Source: Arion vulgaris (taxonomy: Eukaryota > Mollusca > Gastropoda > Stylommatophora > Arionidae). From it: a stretch of 64,000 bases of DNA. The notes under the pieces were generated by a model. The model did no database searches. It saw nothing but the letters and a program-made list of their open reading frames with translations, and was not told where the DNA came from. Shown piece after piece: positions 21,000 to 32,538 of this stretch. A program made the position numbers and the translations under genes. Each line of letters begins with the position of its first letter. The first letter of the stretch is position 1. The stretch covers positions 69,773,940-69,837,939 of the forward strand of contig CM036754.1 in assembly GCA_020796225.1 (NCBI GenBank). Reading direction: 5' to 3'.

Positions 21000-21165
21000 T
21001 CAGTATTAACATATGCCAGCGAGAGTTGGAAAAGGACTAACAATATAGAAAGTAAGTTTAATGTATATGAAAATAGATGTCTGCGAAAAATAATGAACAT
21101 AAAATTTGGCGAATTCAGGAGAAGTGATGAAAGCAACGAAATGTACGAAATACCTTTTTAGCTGT
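21000..21165 (+). mobile_element. LINE-ii relic
   Basis: Reads VLTYASESWKRTNNIESKF, ENRCLRKIMNIKFGEFRRSD, the region just upstream of the RKRRWRYVGH block in this LINE type (compare 29138-29250). Truncated on both sides. Confidence 0.78.
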
Positions 21166-21294
21166 GGGTAGTTGATAGGAATGGAAGGAATTGTCATGAG
21201 TTGGTGTACGCATGTGCTCCAATCGAGGTTGAAAAGGCACAAGAGAGAGAGAGAGAGCACATAATCTATAGATTTCTTATCTTTTTAATTTAAA

Positions 21295-21555
21295 AAAAGT
21301 TAATTGCATATCCTTTACAGGACTTTGCGAATCAACGCCAGCTTTGTAACGCTGTTCGTGATTTTTCAAGGCATTATTACTTTCATTGTTCATTGTTCAG
21401 TGTTTGCCATTGCTTTCTGAACTGGTGGTGCCATTGTAATTTTGTAAAAATCCACACGAAACAATTTGCAACAAAATTTGTCCACAGCGTGATTCGAACT
21501 CAGAACGTCGGGATTAATAGACCCAGTCACTATCCCTAGGCCGCAGACACCACCT
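21295..21555 (-). mobile_element. SINE-B copy
   Basis: Minus orientation; contains a TTCATTG duplication near 21382. Right end CCACAGACACCACC corresponds to the 5' head. Confidence 0.88.
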
Positions 21556-21701
21556 TTTCATATTTATTGCTTGAAATATGTTCAAACACTTATAAAACAA
21601 TTAATTGTTATTGTCCTGACATTATTTTCGTTATATTACTCAACACATCAGTAATGACATCTGTTGTAAATGATATGGAGACATAAAATGGTTGGCCTAA
21701 C

Positions 21702-22155
21702 TCATAGATTCCTAAACTTTTTCGGCCCACCGCCCACTTTGCACAACGTAAACTTTGTAACGCCCCCCTCCACATTATAACAGTTTGCCAACGACCCCCT
21801 CCCACATATATACATGCTTTATTTTCTTTTTAACATAGAAGACTGATATATATTTCTGCCATACATGGTCAATTTTCAAATGATTATATACATGAAATAG
21901 AAAGTTGATGAAAAAAGGGATCCTGAAAGACGGGCATAAGATAAATTAAAATGCAGAATTCAAATTTTAAATGATTATTCAATCGCAAAATCACGAAAAT
22001 AATTTATTTTAAAATTGTTATTATTAATTTCTTTTTTAAGAAGGCACTCACCCTTAATCGCTTGAACACCCTCAAATTCTTCTGAACCCAACACCTCCCC
22101 CCTAGAACGCTTCAACGCCCACTGGTGGGCGGTACCGCCCACTTTGGGAAACGCT
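21702..22155 (+). mobile_element. hAT-2 non-autonomous element
   Basis: 454 bp, ends TCATAGATTCCTAAAC / CTTTGGGAAACGCT, with CCCACCGCCCACTTTG and GTACCGCCCACTTTGG forming long imperfect inverted repeats. Flanks GGCCTAAC and AACCTAAC agree at 6 of 8. The interior is AT-rich and non-coding. Related copies at 25361-25742 and 41696-42134. Confidence 0.88.
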
Positions 22156-22436
22156 AACCTAACTTATGAGAAAGGAGCCAAGTCATTGGACATTTTCCTT
22201 ATAAAATAGTAGTATATGTCGTCTATTCTAGTCGTTGTAGACTATGCCACATGAGGAAATGCCAAGATGTGAACGGAAAAGCAATTTCTTTTCGAATAAA
22301 TGCTGTGATAACACGTGTTCACAAATACCTTCACAGCACACTAGGTCTATTACAACAAAGGACCTAAAGTTACCGTGCTGTTTCACAGAGAAAGTGACGA
22401 CACGAGAGAACTGCAATGGACTGAAGTGACATTCTA

Positions 22437-22790
22437 AACGAATTGAGAGTATTTCCGAAGGGAGAGGAGTTTCGAGGTTGTGAATCGTTGATTGAGAGAG
22501 ATTGGTGTCGATATTGGTTCAGCCTGAAAAAAACAACATAACAAGTATGCAAAGATAACAGCGTACTGGCTTGTTGGGCCGCTGGACGCTGCTGGATTTG
22601 TTGAGGTGGAGTTGGATCACATATGAACATGTCACATATGAACATGTCTGGAGTGCTATGATCATAGTCCCTCATAGCTCGCCACCCGAGTAAGAAGAAT
22701 GAGGACCCCGCAAGGAGGGACTCATGAAGCGAGCAGGTGACATTCGAAAGATAATCAGGCTTCCAACTCACCTTCTCTCAAACCGGAATA
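22437..22790 (-). mobile_element. SINE-G copy
   Basis: Minus orientation. GATTGAGAGAGATTGGTGTC, TGTTGGGCCGCTGGACGCTG and GAGTGCTATGATCATAGTCC match 25078-25360. A short tandem of ACATATGAACATGTC lies inside. Confidence 0.75.
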
Positions 22791-22967
22791 AAACTAAGAT
22801 AGAGTGGGGAAATCTGGAAAAGATGGCATTGGATTAGCGGCTTATAAGGCCTTGGTTCCTATGCCTTCCTATGCCTTCCTAGGGGCGAAGGGCGAAGAAA
22901 GAAGAATACAAATAAATGGCGGTGAGTCGGGCATACCCTGCGGAAGACACAGTCGAGTATCACTAGG

Positions 22968-23330
22968 CAAGTCACCTGTGTGGTGCCGGGCAAACCTTGT
23001 ACATTTAGCACAAAAAAGACAACCTTACCACTATACCACATAGATCCCCTCATAATAAATTGTACTATTGAATCAAGAACCGACCGTGTAGTGCCGAGGC
23101 CCTCACGGGAAGCAAAGAATAGTACCACTGCGACCTACAAGACTGACGTAGAACCTAGCGAAGCTACCCTAGTAAATAATAATCATCGTAGAAATCGGAA
23201 CTGCTGGCCTACTTGTAGGCGCATAACTCTTCACAACGTACTATCGCTCTTAAACTCAGATCAAATACAAATCACAAAGATTGGTTCACAAGTGGTCGAT
23301 TTGGAGCGGTCGAAGAAGAAGAAGAAGAAG
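22968..23330 (+). mobile_element. SINE-D copy, rearranged 5' part
   Basis: The 5' head appears twice: near 22974 (CACCTGTGTGGTGCCGGG) and near 23086. The rest (GCTACCCTAGTAAATAATAA, TGGCCTACTTGTAGGCGC, CAAGTGGTCGA) runs to a clear GAAGAAGAAGAAGAAG tail at 23313-23328. Confidence 0.8.
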
Positions 23331-23920
23331 ACTATACAAGCACTTGATTGGAAACCACAAAAGAAACAAGTGTTAAATTCTGGATAAATAATTCAAAGAA
23401 CGTGATAATTTCAAAGAAATAATAAGTTCTAAGTAAATGAAAAGAGCAAGGGATAACCTCTACAATATATCATTTCAACGTTAGATCTAGACAAATACAG
23501 AAACAAAAGAACACAGCAATAGATGCAGATGGTGAAAGAAACACATCAAACCTAATCGCTAGACAAGTCTGACATTTACAGATTAATAAGGTAAAAATAA
23601 AAGGCATGAACATTCACGTTAAGTAGATTATATGGGGCAGGTAGAAAAATGCTTGCAACCTTGAACATAATTTACAATGGACAAAGACAAAGCGGTAATG
23701 ATACGACAAAGAAAATTCAAAAAGTGCGCTTCGAAAATTTATTGTAGCTGCTATTAATAAAACAAACGTGTAAAGTAATTTGGGAAATAATTGAGGACAC
23801 GTCAGCTGTAACATCTGGTTTGTTGTTTGTTTGATGAATTTTAATTCCTTCTAGTTGTTGAATGATGCGGTTGACAACTATATAACATTAACAGTGAACA
23901 GGGTGATCTATGATACCAGT
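23331..23920. other. Unassigned AT-rich stretch
   Basis: No gene, RNA or shared repeat recognised. Confidence 0.5.
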
Positions 23921-23924
23921 CTCT

Positions 23925-24200
23925 TACAGTTGACGTAGAAAGCGTAGACTATGGCATACATCTCTTACAGTACATGTGGAGAGGGTGGCTGATGGCATAC
24001 ATCTCTTACAGTACACGTGGAGAGCGTGGCCTATGGCATACATATCTAACAGTACAAGTGAAGAGTGTGGTTTAGGACACCAGTCTCTTATAGTACACGT
24101 GGAGAGCGTGGCTGATGGCATACATCTCTTACAGTACACGTGGAGAGCGTGGCTTAGGACACCAATCTCTTACAGTACACGTGGAGAGGGTAGCCTCTGA
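23925..24200. repeat. 41-bp tandem repeat, about 6-7 copies
   Basis: Units carry ATCTCTTACAGTACACGTGG and AGAGCGTGGC. Two variants alternate after it: TGATGGCATAC and TTAGGACACC. Confidence 0.93.
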
Positions 24201-24609
24201 CAGAAATCGACAAGAGTATTCTGGAAAGTCTCTGCCAAGGCAGAATTCATGAAAAATCAAAACAGGTGTAGTAGGGGCAGTACTTTCTAATAGCCTCACA
24301 CGAACATACCAACAAACAAGGTGGAATCGTTTCATTTGCATTTATTATTATTACTTGCGGACCATGCATGAACACGTCTGGTCGTGCCCAATGTTTATGT
24401 CATCTCTCCTATCGTTACTAACACGTCACTATTTTACTACACAAAACGTCGTGTCTTGTAGTTATGTGTTGCACTTCTGCATAGAGAGTACAACACATAG
24501 TCTCAACTATTAAATAATCTAATTATACTACTCTAACTATCTGACTAACTGTCCATTCCTCCGCTGCCATCTGGGGAACTATGACACAGGTCCTTAATAA
24601 TGTTAACCA

Positions 24610-24700
24610 TCTTAAATATTACAACTGACTTCATTGCCGGTATCAGGGAGTTCGTGTACTTCCACTGAAATATGTCAAAGAAAGAGATCTAAAAAAACTG
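24610..24700 (+). mobile_element. SINE-F 3' fragment
   Basis: Retains GGGAGTTCGTGTACTTCC and AAAGAAAGAGATCT in the order of the SINE-F 3' part. Confidence 0.5.
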
Positions 24701-24869
24701 TCGTTACTGAACGTAGTACCGCGTTTAGGGGCGGTGTAGTACAGAGGGGATGAAAACCTGAAGAAGTTAATGTCCGCATTGCTAGTACAGTCGCCGCGAC
24801 ACTATTCAGGTTAGAATTTCTCTTTCAAGCCACCAACAGAAATAAATCTGGTCGTATCATGGATTGAAC

Positions 24870-25069
24870 CAATGGCGGCTCGTCATTTAGAGCCAGTGGG
24901 GCCAGGAGCTACCAAAAATAATGTGTAACGTATTTCTAGTAAAGAGAGGAGAACTTCCATGAATAGGCAAATAATAGTAAATACTAAAATATAACCTAAC
25001 TCAACACCATGATTTTTCCAAATATTTGTGTCTGTTCCTACCAACAAAAATGATCACGAGCCGCCACTG
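24870..25069 (+). mobile_element. hAT-1 MITE, long subtype, perfect TSD
   Basis: 200 bp; carries an extra internal block (AACTTCC..GAATAG..AATAGTAAATACT) also present in the copies at 39712 and 40746. GATTGAAC flanks at 24862-24869 and 25070-25077. Confidence 0.96.
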
Positions 25070-25077
25070 GATTGAAC

Positions 25078-25360
25078 AGAGGAGTTTCAGGGTTATGAAT
25101 CCCACTTGCTGACGAGATTGAGAGAGATTAGTGTCGATATTGGTGTTGCCCGAAAAGAACGACATACCAAATAGGCAAAGAGATTGATTAATCAACATCG
25201 AACTGGCGTGTTGGGCCGCTGAACGCTGCTGGATATGCTGAGCCTGAGATCGGAGGACCTATGGACAAGTCTGGAGTGCTACGATGATAGTCCTCGTCTA
25301 ACTGATAATTGAACACGAGTCTCCCGCATGATAGCCGCGCTCTAATCCATTCAACTAGAC
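25078..25360 (-). mobile_element. SINE-G with tRNA-like head
   Basis: Minus orientation. The right end read on the minus strand gives TGGTCTAGTTGAATGGATTA, then GAGCGCGGCTATCATGCGGG and GTGTTCAATTATC, like A and B boxes, so SINE-G is probably tRNA-derived. Its head is cut by the hAT-2 insertion at 25361. Confidence 0.75.
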
Positions 25361-25742
25361 CATGGGTTTCCAAAGTGGGCGGTGCCTGTCCCCCCAGTGG
25401 GCGCTGAAACCTTCCAGTGGGGCGATAGTTGGTTCAGAAGCATATGGGGAAGTTTTTTCGTGATTTTGCAATTGAATAATTATTAAAAATTTGAATTATG
25501 CATTTTAATTCATCTTATGTCCATCTTACACGATCCATTTTTTCATCAGTTTTCTAATTGCATGTATAAAATCATTTGCAAATTGACCATGTATGACAGA
25601 AATATATATGAATTGTCTATGTCAAAGTGATAGTAGAGCATGTATATGGGGGACTTGGCAAGCTGTTATAATGGGGAGGGGGCGTTACAAAGTTTATGTT
25701 GTGCAAAGTGGGCGGTGGACCGAAATAGTTTGGGAATCTATG
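25361..25742 (-). mobile_element. hAT-2 non-autonomous element
   Basis: 382 bp in reverse orientation, CATGGGTTTCCAAAGTGGGC at the left and TTTGGGAATCTATG at the right. Flanks AACTAGAC and GGCTAGAC agree at 6 of 8 positions. Confidence 0.85.
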
Positions 25743-25750
25743 GGCTAGAC

Positions 25751-26009
25751 GCTCTAGGCACGCATGTCTATTCAGCAAGGGGAATATATGATGTCCCTAT
25801 CAATCAGACATAAAGAAATTAGTGGCTATGAGCCAAGAAACAAAACAACATGATTTTATATCAACAATTCGGTAAAAAGCTTCACAAAAAAAACTAAATA
25901 GACACTCTTGACATACACAACAAATACTAAAGTTATTAATAATATATCTCGCTAATGTAACAGCCTACAGTACAACTGATTGATTTTAGTGATACCACCA
26001 GCATAGTTA
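25751..26009. other. Unassigned stretch
   Basis: AT-rich, no feature recognised. Confidence 0.5.
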
Positions 26010-26350
26010 TGTAGGTTCATGTCATTCTTATACGCATAATAATCTAGGAGACAGTGAATGGTTGAATTTGTATGTGTGTTCACTTCATTATTATACGTAG
26101 AATAATCTAGGGTGACAGTGAATGGGTGAATATTCATGTGTGTTCACTTCACTATTCTACGCATGATAATCTAGGGGGACAGTGAATGGGTGAATATTCA
26201 TGTGTGTTCACTTCAATATTCTACGCATGATAATCTAGGGGGAACAGTGAATGGTGAATATTCATGTGTTCACTTCAATATTCTACGCATGATAATCTAG
26301 GGGGACAGTGAATGGTTGAATATTCATGTGTGTTCACTTCACTATTCTAC
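26010..26350. repeat. ~64-bp tandem repeat, about five copies
   Basis: Units combine TGTGTTCACTTCA, TATTCTACGCATGATAATCT and GGGGGACAGTGAATGG. The left copies are more diverged. Confidence 0.93.
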
Positions 26351-26362
26351 TGTTCATCCAAA

Positions 26363-26770
26363 ACACGTAATCACAAAGTACTGTAGTTTTACAAATTACA
26401 AAAACAATGACAAAATACAGCAACGTTTCGACCAACAAGGCCTTTATCAAGCAAACGAACAACAGGAGTGACAAATTTAAAAAACAAATGGACGACCAAA
26501 AACAAACGTTTCTAATGAAAATCTGGAAATAAAAACGAAAATCTGGGAATAAAAACGAATAACGAAATAAATGTAACACAAAAACTAGAAATAGAACGGA
26601 AGAGAAACAATGAAAAAAATAGTAAATATATAACTTGAATACATGCAACATATACCCAGATAGATTACAAGGCATGAAAACGTTTGTTTTTGGTCATCCA
26701 TTTGTTTTTTTAAATTTGTCACTCCTGTTGTTCGTTTGCTTGATAAAGGCCTTGTTGGTCAAACGAAACG
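26363..26770. mobile_element. P-repeats in inverted orientation
   Basis: A plus-oriented copy at about 26363-26540 (GCAACGTTTCGACCAACAAG) is followed by a minus-oriented piece at 26690-26765 (TTGTCACTCCTGTTGTTCGT, GATAAAGGCCTTGTTGGTC). Confidence 0.8.
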
Positions 26771-27254
26771 GGGTTCTGCATTGGACGCCAACATGTTTCT
26801 AATGAAATCTGGTAAAACGAAAATACTTGGAATGAAATTACGAAATAATGTAATCAAACTAGAATAGAACGGAAGTCTCATATATTTTGCATGAATAAAC
26901 TAGATTCATGGCATGAAACTTTGTATTGGTCGCCATATTATTTTTCTGAAATTGATAAAGCTTATTTATCAGACAGCCGTTTTTAAGTGTCTCTGGATGA
27001 GGAGTGTGCTTAACCAACGAGCCATGGGAACCATCAACATGCATGTCATTCGATATATGTAAGAGAGACTGAGCACCTATGGTGCTGGGACGTCGGTTCA
27101 GTAACGAATAGTAATAACATAACTTCTGGATGAGAAAAGAAAACGAGCAAGTTATGGCAATACAGAAGACACCCAAAGACAGCGGAAAGAAGGGAGACCT
27201 AGGGCTAGATGGAGGTGAACATTTCAAGAAGAGCTGAAAATCATACATACTACT
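26771..27254. other. Unassigned stretch, decayed repeats
   Basis: The start contains degraded P-repeat flank words (AACATGTTTCTAATGAAATC). The rest has no recognisable family; the 147-codon minus ORF 26859-27302 is discussed under rejected items. Confidence 0.4.
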
Positions 27255-28385
27255 AGGTTTGTGGTTGATATTTCTTGCCTCTTTTAGCAAAGTTCGTTTC
27301 ATAGTTTACATAGAGCATCATCTCTTTCTTGAAACCTTTACCTCCTACTTCAATTACCTGCTTTGGTATTCTAATATCATGTCTTCTCATGGTGTCCCAA
27401 ACATATCTCCATCTTCTCCTTCTTATAACAGCTGTATTCTAATATCATGTCTTCTCATGGTGTCCCAAACATATCTCCATCTTCTCCTTCTTATAACAGT
27501 TATAATCTTGGATCATTTCTTCTCAAGGTATCCCAAACATATCTCCATCTTCTCCTTCTTATAACAGTTATAATCTTGGATCATTTCTTCTCAAGGTATC
27601 CCAAACATATCTCCATCTTCTCCTTCTTATAACAGTTATAATCTTGGATCATTTCTTCTCAAGGTATCCCAAACATATCTCCATCTTCTCCTTCTTATAA
27701 CAGCTGTATTATTTGATCATTTCTTCTCAAGGTATCCCAAACATATCTCCATCTTCTCCTTCTTATAACAGCTGTATTCTTGTATCATTTCTTCTCAAGG
27801 TATCCCAAACATATCTCCATCTTCTCCTTCTTATAACAACTGTATTCTTGTATCATTTCTTCTCAAGGTATCCCAAACATATTTCCATCTTCTCCTTCTT
27901 ATAACAGCTGTATTCTTGTATCATTTCTTCTCAAGGTATCCCAAACATATCTCCATCTTCTCCTTCTTATAACAGCTGTATTCTTGTATCATTTCTTCTC
28001 AAGGTATCCCAAACATATCTCCATCTTCTCCTTCTTATAACAGCTGTATTCTTGTATCATTTCTTCTCAAGGTATCCCAAACATATTTCCATCTTCTCCT
28101 TCTTATAACAACTGTATTCTTTGATAATTTCTTCTCAAGGTATCCCAAACATATCTCCATCTTCTCCTTCTTATAACAACTGTATTCTTTGATCATTTCT
28201 TCTCAAGGTATCCCAAACATATTTCCATCTTCTCCTTCTTATAACAGCTGTATTCTTGTATCATTTCTTCTCAAGGTATCCCAAACATATTTCCATCTTC
28301 TCCTTCTTATAACAGCTGTATTCTTTGATCATTTCTTCTCAAGGTATCCCAAACATATTCCCATCTTCTCCTTAGTATAACAGTG
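27255..28385 (-). repeat. 68-bp array formed inside a LINE-ii relic
   Basis: 27255-27375 on the minus strand still reads as LINE-ii (IPKQVIEVGGKGFKKE, RTLLKEA-type end). From 27376 the next LINE segment is repeated about 15 times: each unit has TCTCAAGGTATCCCAAACAT, ATCTCCATCTTCTCCTTCTT and ATAACAGCTGTATTC, the reverse complement of codons for the VIRKRRWRYVGHTLRRNDQ-type peptide of 29255-29310. Units differ by a few bases (GTTATAAT, GCTGTATT, ACTGTATT) in blocks. The array is an in-situ amplification of reverse-transcriptase coding DNA. Confidence 0.92.
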
Positions 28386-28651
28386 GTTACTAGTTGTTGA
28401 CAAAACATTTCACTTTCATTAGCATAGATATAACAGAATATAAACTCTAATATGTATTATGTTAATCATAAATTATCCACTGCCATCATCATCAACACAT
28501 GCAAGACTAAAAATGCACTGATATTTATAGCAATATAAATGCACGCAGAAAATTCACAGGTGCAAAATAAATAATATTTCTAAACAACATAACGACGGCC
28601 ATAGTTTCTACTTGGTAAAAGTATCAAGTATACGTGTCTCCAGGTGAAATC

Positions 28652-28893
28652 TTCGTCTTCTTCGAACGTTACATATCGACCATTTGTTAACCACTCTGTG
28701 ATTTCTATGGGATCTGAGCCTAAGAGCGAATGTATGTTGTGTCAGTTATGCGCTTACGAGTAGGCCAGCACATCCGATTTCTGCGCCTCTTTTTATTTAT
28801 AAAGTAGCTTCCATCGGCTTCTACCTCTTACAACATGCCTTGTAGATCGCAGTGTTACTATTCTTTGCTCCCTTGTGAGACCCGACAACACAC
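28652..28893 (-). mobile_element. SINE-D copy
   Basis: Minus orientation, starting at CTTCTTCGAACG (the tail side), with CATATCGACCATTTGTTAAC, GATCTGAGCCTAAGAGCG, ACATGCCTTGTAGATCGCAG and TCCCTTGTGAGACCCGACAA. Confidence 0.88.
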
Positions 28894-29029
28894 GATCTCA
28901 ATGACCAAGAAAACACATGCAAATATAGAAACAGATGATAATCAGAGAAAACATACAGAGATTATAAGACACAGATAGGAGACAGAAAATGGTGCAGAGC
29001 GATTAGAATCACTTGTATATTAAAGGCAA

Positions 29030-29137
29030 TATAGATGAATATATCGATAAACATCTATGTATATTAAATAATAAATTATATAGTATAGATTCTATATATT
29101 ATAAATTCTATAAATTATATAGTATAGATTCTATATA
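29030..29137. repeat. AT-rich degenerate tandem
   Basis: TATAGTATAGATTCTATATA and AAATTATATAG words repeat two or three times, able to form cruciforms. Confidence 0.6.
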
Positions 29138-29535
29138 TAGAAAGCAAGTTGAATGCATTTGAAAATAAATGTCTGCGAAAAATAATGAATATAAAATGGA
29201 ACGAATTCAGGAGAAGTGATGAAATCAGAGACATGTCTGGTCAACCACTAGTGACAACTGTTATAAGAAAGAGAAGATGGAGATATGTTGGGCACACCTT
29301 GAGGAGAAATGATCAAAGAATATCAAAGCAGGCATTGAAGTTGGATGCAAAGGGTTCAAGAAAGAGAGTCGACCTAAGGAGACCCTGAAGCGAACTTTGC
29401 TGAGAGAGGCAGGAAATATCGGTTTCAGTTCCATGGAGGAGATTGAGCGGGTTGCCCAGGATAGAGCGGTATGGAGAAATTGCTTGCAGGCCCTATGTAA
29501 CGTATAACGGTACGAGAGGAATTATTATTATTATA
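29138..29535 (+). mobile_element. LINE-ii 3' end, best-preserved copy
   Basis: Reads NKCLRKIMNIKWNEFRRSDE, then VIRKRRWRYVGHTLRRNDQR, ISKQALKLDAKGSRKR; after one frameshift ETLKRTLLREAGNIGFSSME, RVAQDRAVWRNCLQALCNV and stop, then TACGAGAGGAATTATTATTA as the 3' tail. It is a 5'-truncated C-terminal reverse-transcriptase fragment with 3' UTR. It shows the ancestral single-copy form of the arrays at 27376 and 52140. Confidence 0.88.
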
Positions 29536-30005
29536 GATTCTATATGTACATGACAAAAGTAGATATAACAGTCATTATTTATATATTTATAGGTTATGTA
29601 GATATATGCATAGGGACGTAATTTGATAGATAAATTATTCATTAAAATATATAGAGACGTGGATATGATCGTGCATAATAATCGTCCATCAAAAGCGATG
29701 ATGACAACAGTCTCAGACGCGTGTTGATGCACCTATATGGTTTGTGCGGAGGCAACTGTAAAGTGAAATTCTCGAATACAATCCACTACCACAGGAGGGG
29801 CATACATGATCAAGGTTAGACATGTGGGTGTTGTGTGTTTTGTGTTTTCACGCAGTTGGCTTTCTCTGCGCCTCAACGGCACGATGATTCTCAACTATGT
29901 GACTTCTTCTTGTGTTGTTACAGGCATGGATCTCACAGTAGGACAGCATTATGGTTAGAAGAATGTTTGGAATTTCTTGTCTGATTGGATCTGTGCCTTG
30001 TAAGA
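29536..30005. other. Unassigned stretch
   Basis: AT-rich with TATA runs; no feature recognised. Confidence 0.5.
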
Positions 30006-30007
30006 AG

Positions 30008-30122
30008 TGAATTCTTCACTTCTGTTGTATCCTTTGCTTGATAAAGGCCTTTTGGTCGAAACGTTGCTTTGCTTCGTTATTGTTTTCGTTTTTTATAAAA
30101 TTACAGTACTTTGTTTTTACAT
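30008..30122 (-). mobile_element. P-repeat fragment
   Basis: CACTTCTGTTGTATCC, GCTTGATAAAGGCCTTTTGG, TCGAAACGTTGCTTTGC and AAATTACAGTACTTTGT. Confidence 0.8.
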
Positions 30123-30580
30123 GGTTCGCCTGTTGTTACAGCGCCACATTTAGCAATGTCGAGCAAGGGATTCACAGCACATAGTCTCCACATCGAAGCA
30201 CTTTAGAGATATTTTAAGAGTGTCTTTAAAGCGTTTTTTTCTGTCCACCAGCTGATCGTCTGACCCCTTCAAGCTCACCATACATCAACTGTTTTGGGAT
30301 GCGTTTATCAGGCATTCGAGCAATGTGACCAATCTCACTTGGGCCTTCTGCAACAGTGTGATGACGCTTGGGATCTTTGCTCTTCTGGGGAGAGTGGAAT
30401 CTGACAGTTTACTTTTAGCAGTCTGTGTAGACAACTTGTGTGGAAGTGGTTTAGTTTTCTTGCATGTTTGCTATACACTGTCCATGTCTGGCTTGCGTAC
30501 ATCAGCGTGGTTAGCACTATGGCCTAGTAAACTTTCAGCTTTGTGGCTACATCTATCCCCTTCTGCTTCCACACAGTAAC
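30123..30580 (-). mobile_element. LINE relic, reverse-transcriptase C-terminus
   Basis: Minus strand reads LTTLMYASQTWTVYSKHARK, LNHFHTSCLHRLLKVN, then frameshifted words for the IHTLL..AQ..W.GHV.RM and PDK.IPKQL..GELEG segments. This is the widespread animal LINE pattern 'Y...TW.........L..FH..CLR..L'. Pseudogenised by several indels. Confidence 0.78.
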
Positions 30581-30584
30581 ACAT

Positions 30585-31150
30585 CATCATCATCAAGGTG
30601 CATATCCTTTATAGGACGTTGCTCTATTTGCAGCACATCTGAAATTCACTCTGTCTCTAGCCAGTTCACCCATTTTGTCGATGGTCATATTCATGGTTTC
30701 TTTAATATCTTGTAACCATCTTCTTCTTGGTTTGCCTCTGCGTCCTGGGACCCTGCCCTCTAGTATTGTTCTTTCCAACCCATCTTGATGTGACCAGAGT
30801 ATATAATTTTTCTGTATAGTATGTTGTTTATCAGCCAATTCTCTTTAACATTTAGTTCTTTCAGGACATCAGTGTTCTTTCTTTTTCTGTCCATGGTATT
30901 CGTAGGATCTTTCTATAGCATTTAGTTTCGAAGGACTGAATTTTCGTTCTTAATTTGTGTGTAAAAGTCCATAATTCACAACCATAAGTAGCTTTGTCAG
31001 TTGACATGATTTTTGTAACACGTATTCTTTCAAATACAACACTGGTTTTAGGTATCCTGTAGTTGAACTATAGTCTATGTTTGCCGATCTGGATATGATG
31101 CTGCCATGATATGCTAAGTTTTCCGTTGGCAGGGGATGCTGATGTTTAAT
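30585..31150 (-). mobile_element. LINE-i, longest copy
   Basis: Minus strand, from the (GATGAT) tail: ERTILEGRVPGRRGKPRRRW, KETMNMTIDKMGELARDR, VNFRCAANRATSYKGYAP then stop. Further 5' (30880-31150) come degenerate codons for MSTDKATYGCELWTFTHKL-like residues. Collinear with 836-1655. Confidence 0.8.
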
Positions 31151-32105
31151 ATTCAAGACTGAATCATGGTACTACTATCTAGAGGCGGGCTGAAACATTC
31201 CACAGTTTTCTTGTAATGGTAAGGCCAAACATATCCCAGGCCACGGAAAATCTGTGCATGTATGCAGGGACGTTCGATATATTTTCTCAGTGCACGATGC
31301 ACAATGCAATGATGCACGTCTTCGAAATTCTGCCCCTCAAATTGTTTTTTCTTAAAATAAACTTCAATTGTAATTGTGTTTTGGTTGCTTATGCCGCCCC
31401 TCTTACGGTGCGGCTGATGCAACCGCCTCTCTGCATCATAGCACAGCACGGCCCTGCATGTATGTTCGCACATCTTCATCAAGGTACACAAACAGTTATT
31501 CAGGACATAGCGGACTGAAAAAAATTACTTGCAGGTACTATGTAACATATAAACCTCAGAATATATATAAAATATATATAAGATTATAAAAATATTATAT
31601 CGAAAATTTGAATATATATGCATAAATATATGCGTCTATGTGATCTGTGAATGAGTGTGATGTCTATGCTATGTCTATGTCATGTATATGCCATGTCTAT
31701 GTTATGTCTATGTTATGTCTATATAAATGAGTTTTCTATCAACACACATCAAATAAATGCAAATTTCATATTTAAAAAACAACTTAAAACAGTATATCTT
31801 AAACTATACACCAGACAGACACACAGACACGGCACGCATCAATCAAACAGATACAAAACAGGCATGCAACAAGTAGATATATGTAAACAAGCAGGCACAG
31901 TTAAAACAAGACATTAATGCACATTTCTAACCCCCCAAAAAGCAGAACATTTAAGCAAACATCATAGAAAAATATGTCATACAGATTATGGAATAAAAAC
32001 ACTCTAAAATGTACAAAACTATCCCTCCTGTTTTTGTACGTAAATATTGTTTTTGGAATAGCGAAGAATGTAACCATAGTCTTATCTAACAAGTAATAAA
32101 TGTCT
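31151..32105. other. Unassigned, with a short TGTCTATG repeat
   Basis: 31655-31722 is a tandem of ATGTCTATGT units. The 112-codon minus frame at 31153-31491 shows no motif I know and overlaps an equally long plus frame. No family resemblance recognised. Confidence 0.5.
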
Positions 32106-32107
32106 AC

Positions 32108-32538
32108 TAACTGGGGTTAATGTATGACTCGGAAACATGGACAATGAATAAGCAGTTAGAAGACAGAATTGATGCATTTGAGATGTGGATATATAGAAGA
32201 ATAGGCAGAGTTTCATGGACAGAAAAACAGACAAATAAACAAGTTTTAGGAAAACTAGGCATGAAGAAACAATTATTAAGAGAAATAAAATTCAGACAAG
32301 TAAAGTATTTTGGGCACATAAAAGACATGACACCATGATAAAACATTTACTAGAGGGAAAGTTGAGGGAGGAAGAGCAAGAGGAAGACCGAGAGATAAGT
32401 GGGAGGAAACTTTAAGAAATGGACAGGTTACAGTCTGGCAGTGTGCAACACCAAGGCGAAAGACAGAGGATGCTGGAGATTCATTGCAGCCAACCTTCGA
32501 TGTGGAGACGGCACCTGATGATAATGATGAACAGAGTA
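32108..32538 (+). mobile_element. LINE 3'-end relic
   Basis: Reads LMYDSETWTMNKQLEDRIDA, FEMWIYRRIGRVSWTEK, QLLREIKFRQVKYFGHIK, then in another frame RVEGGRARGRPRDKWEETL; ends with a TGATGATAATGATGAA tail. Typical C-terminal reverse-transcriptase layout. Confidence 0.82.

Noticed and set aside
22804..23387. Host gene suggested by frames of 79 and 135 codons
   Set aside because: Most of it is SINE-D and its GAA tail.
26859..27302. 147-codon minus-strand frame
   Set aside because: It fuses a LINE-ii end (RTLLKEARNI) to unrelated non-coding DNA; composition and lack of motifs point to chance.
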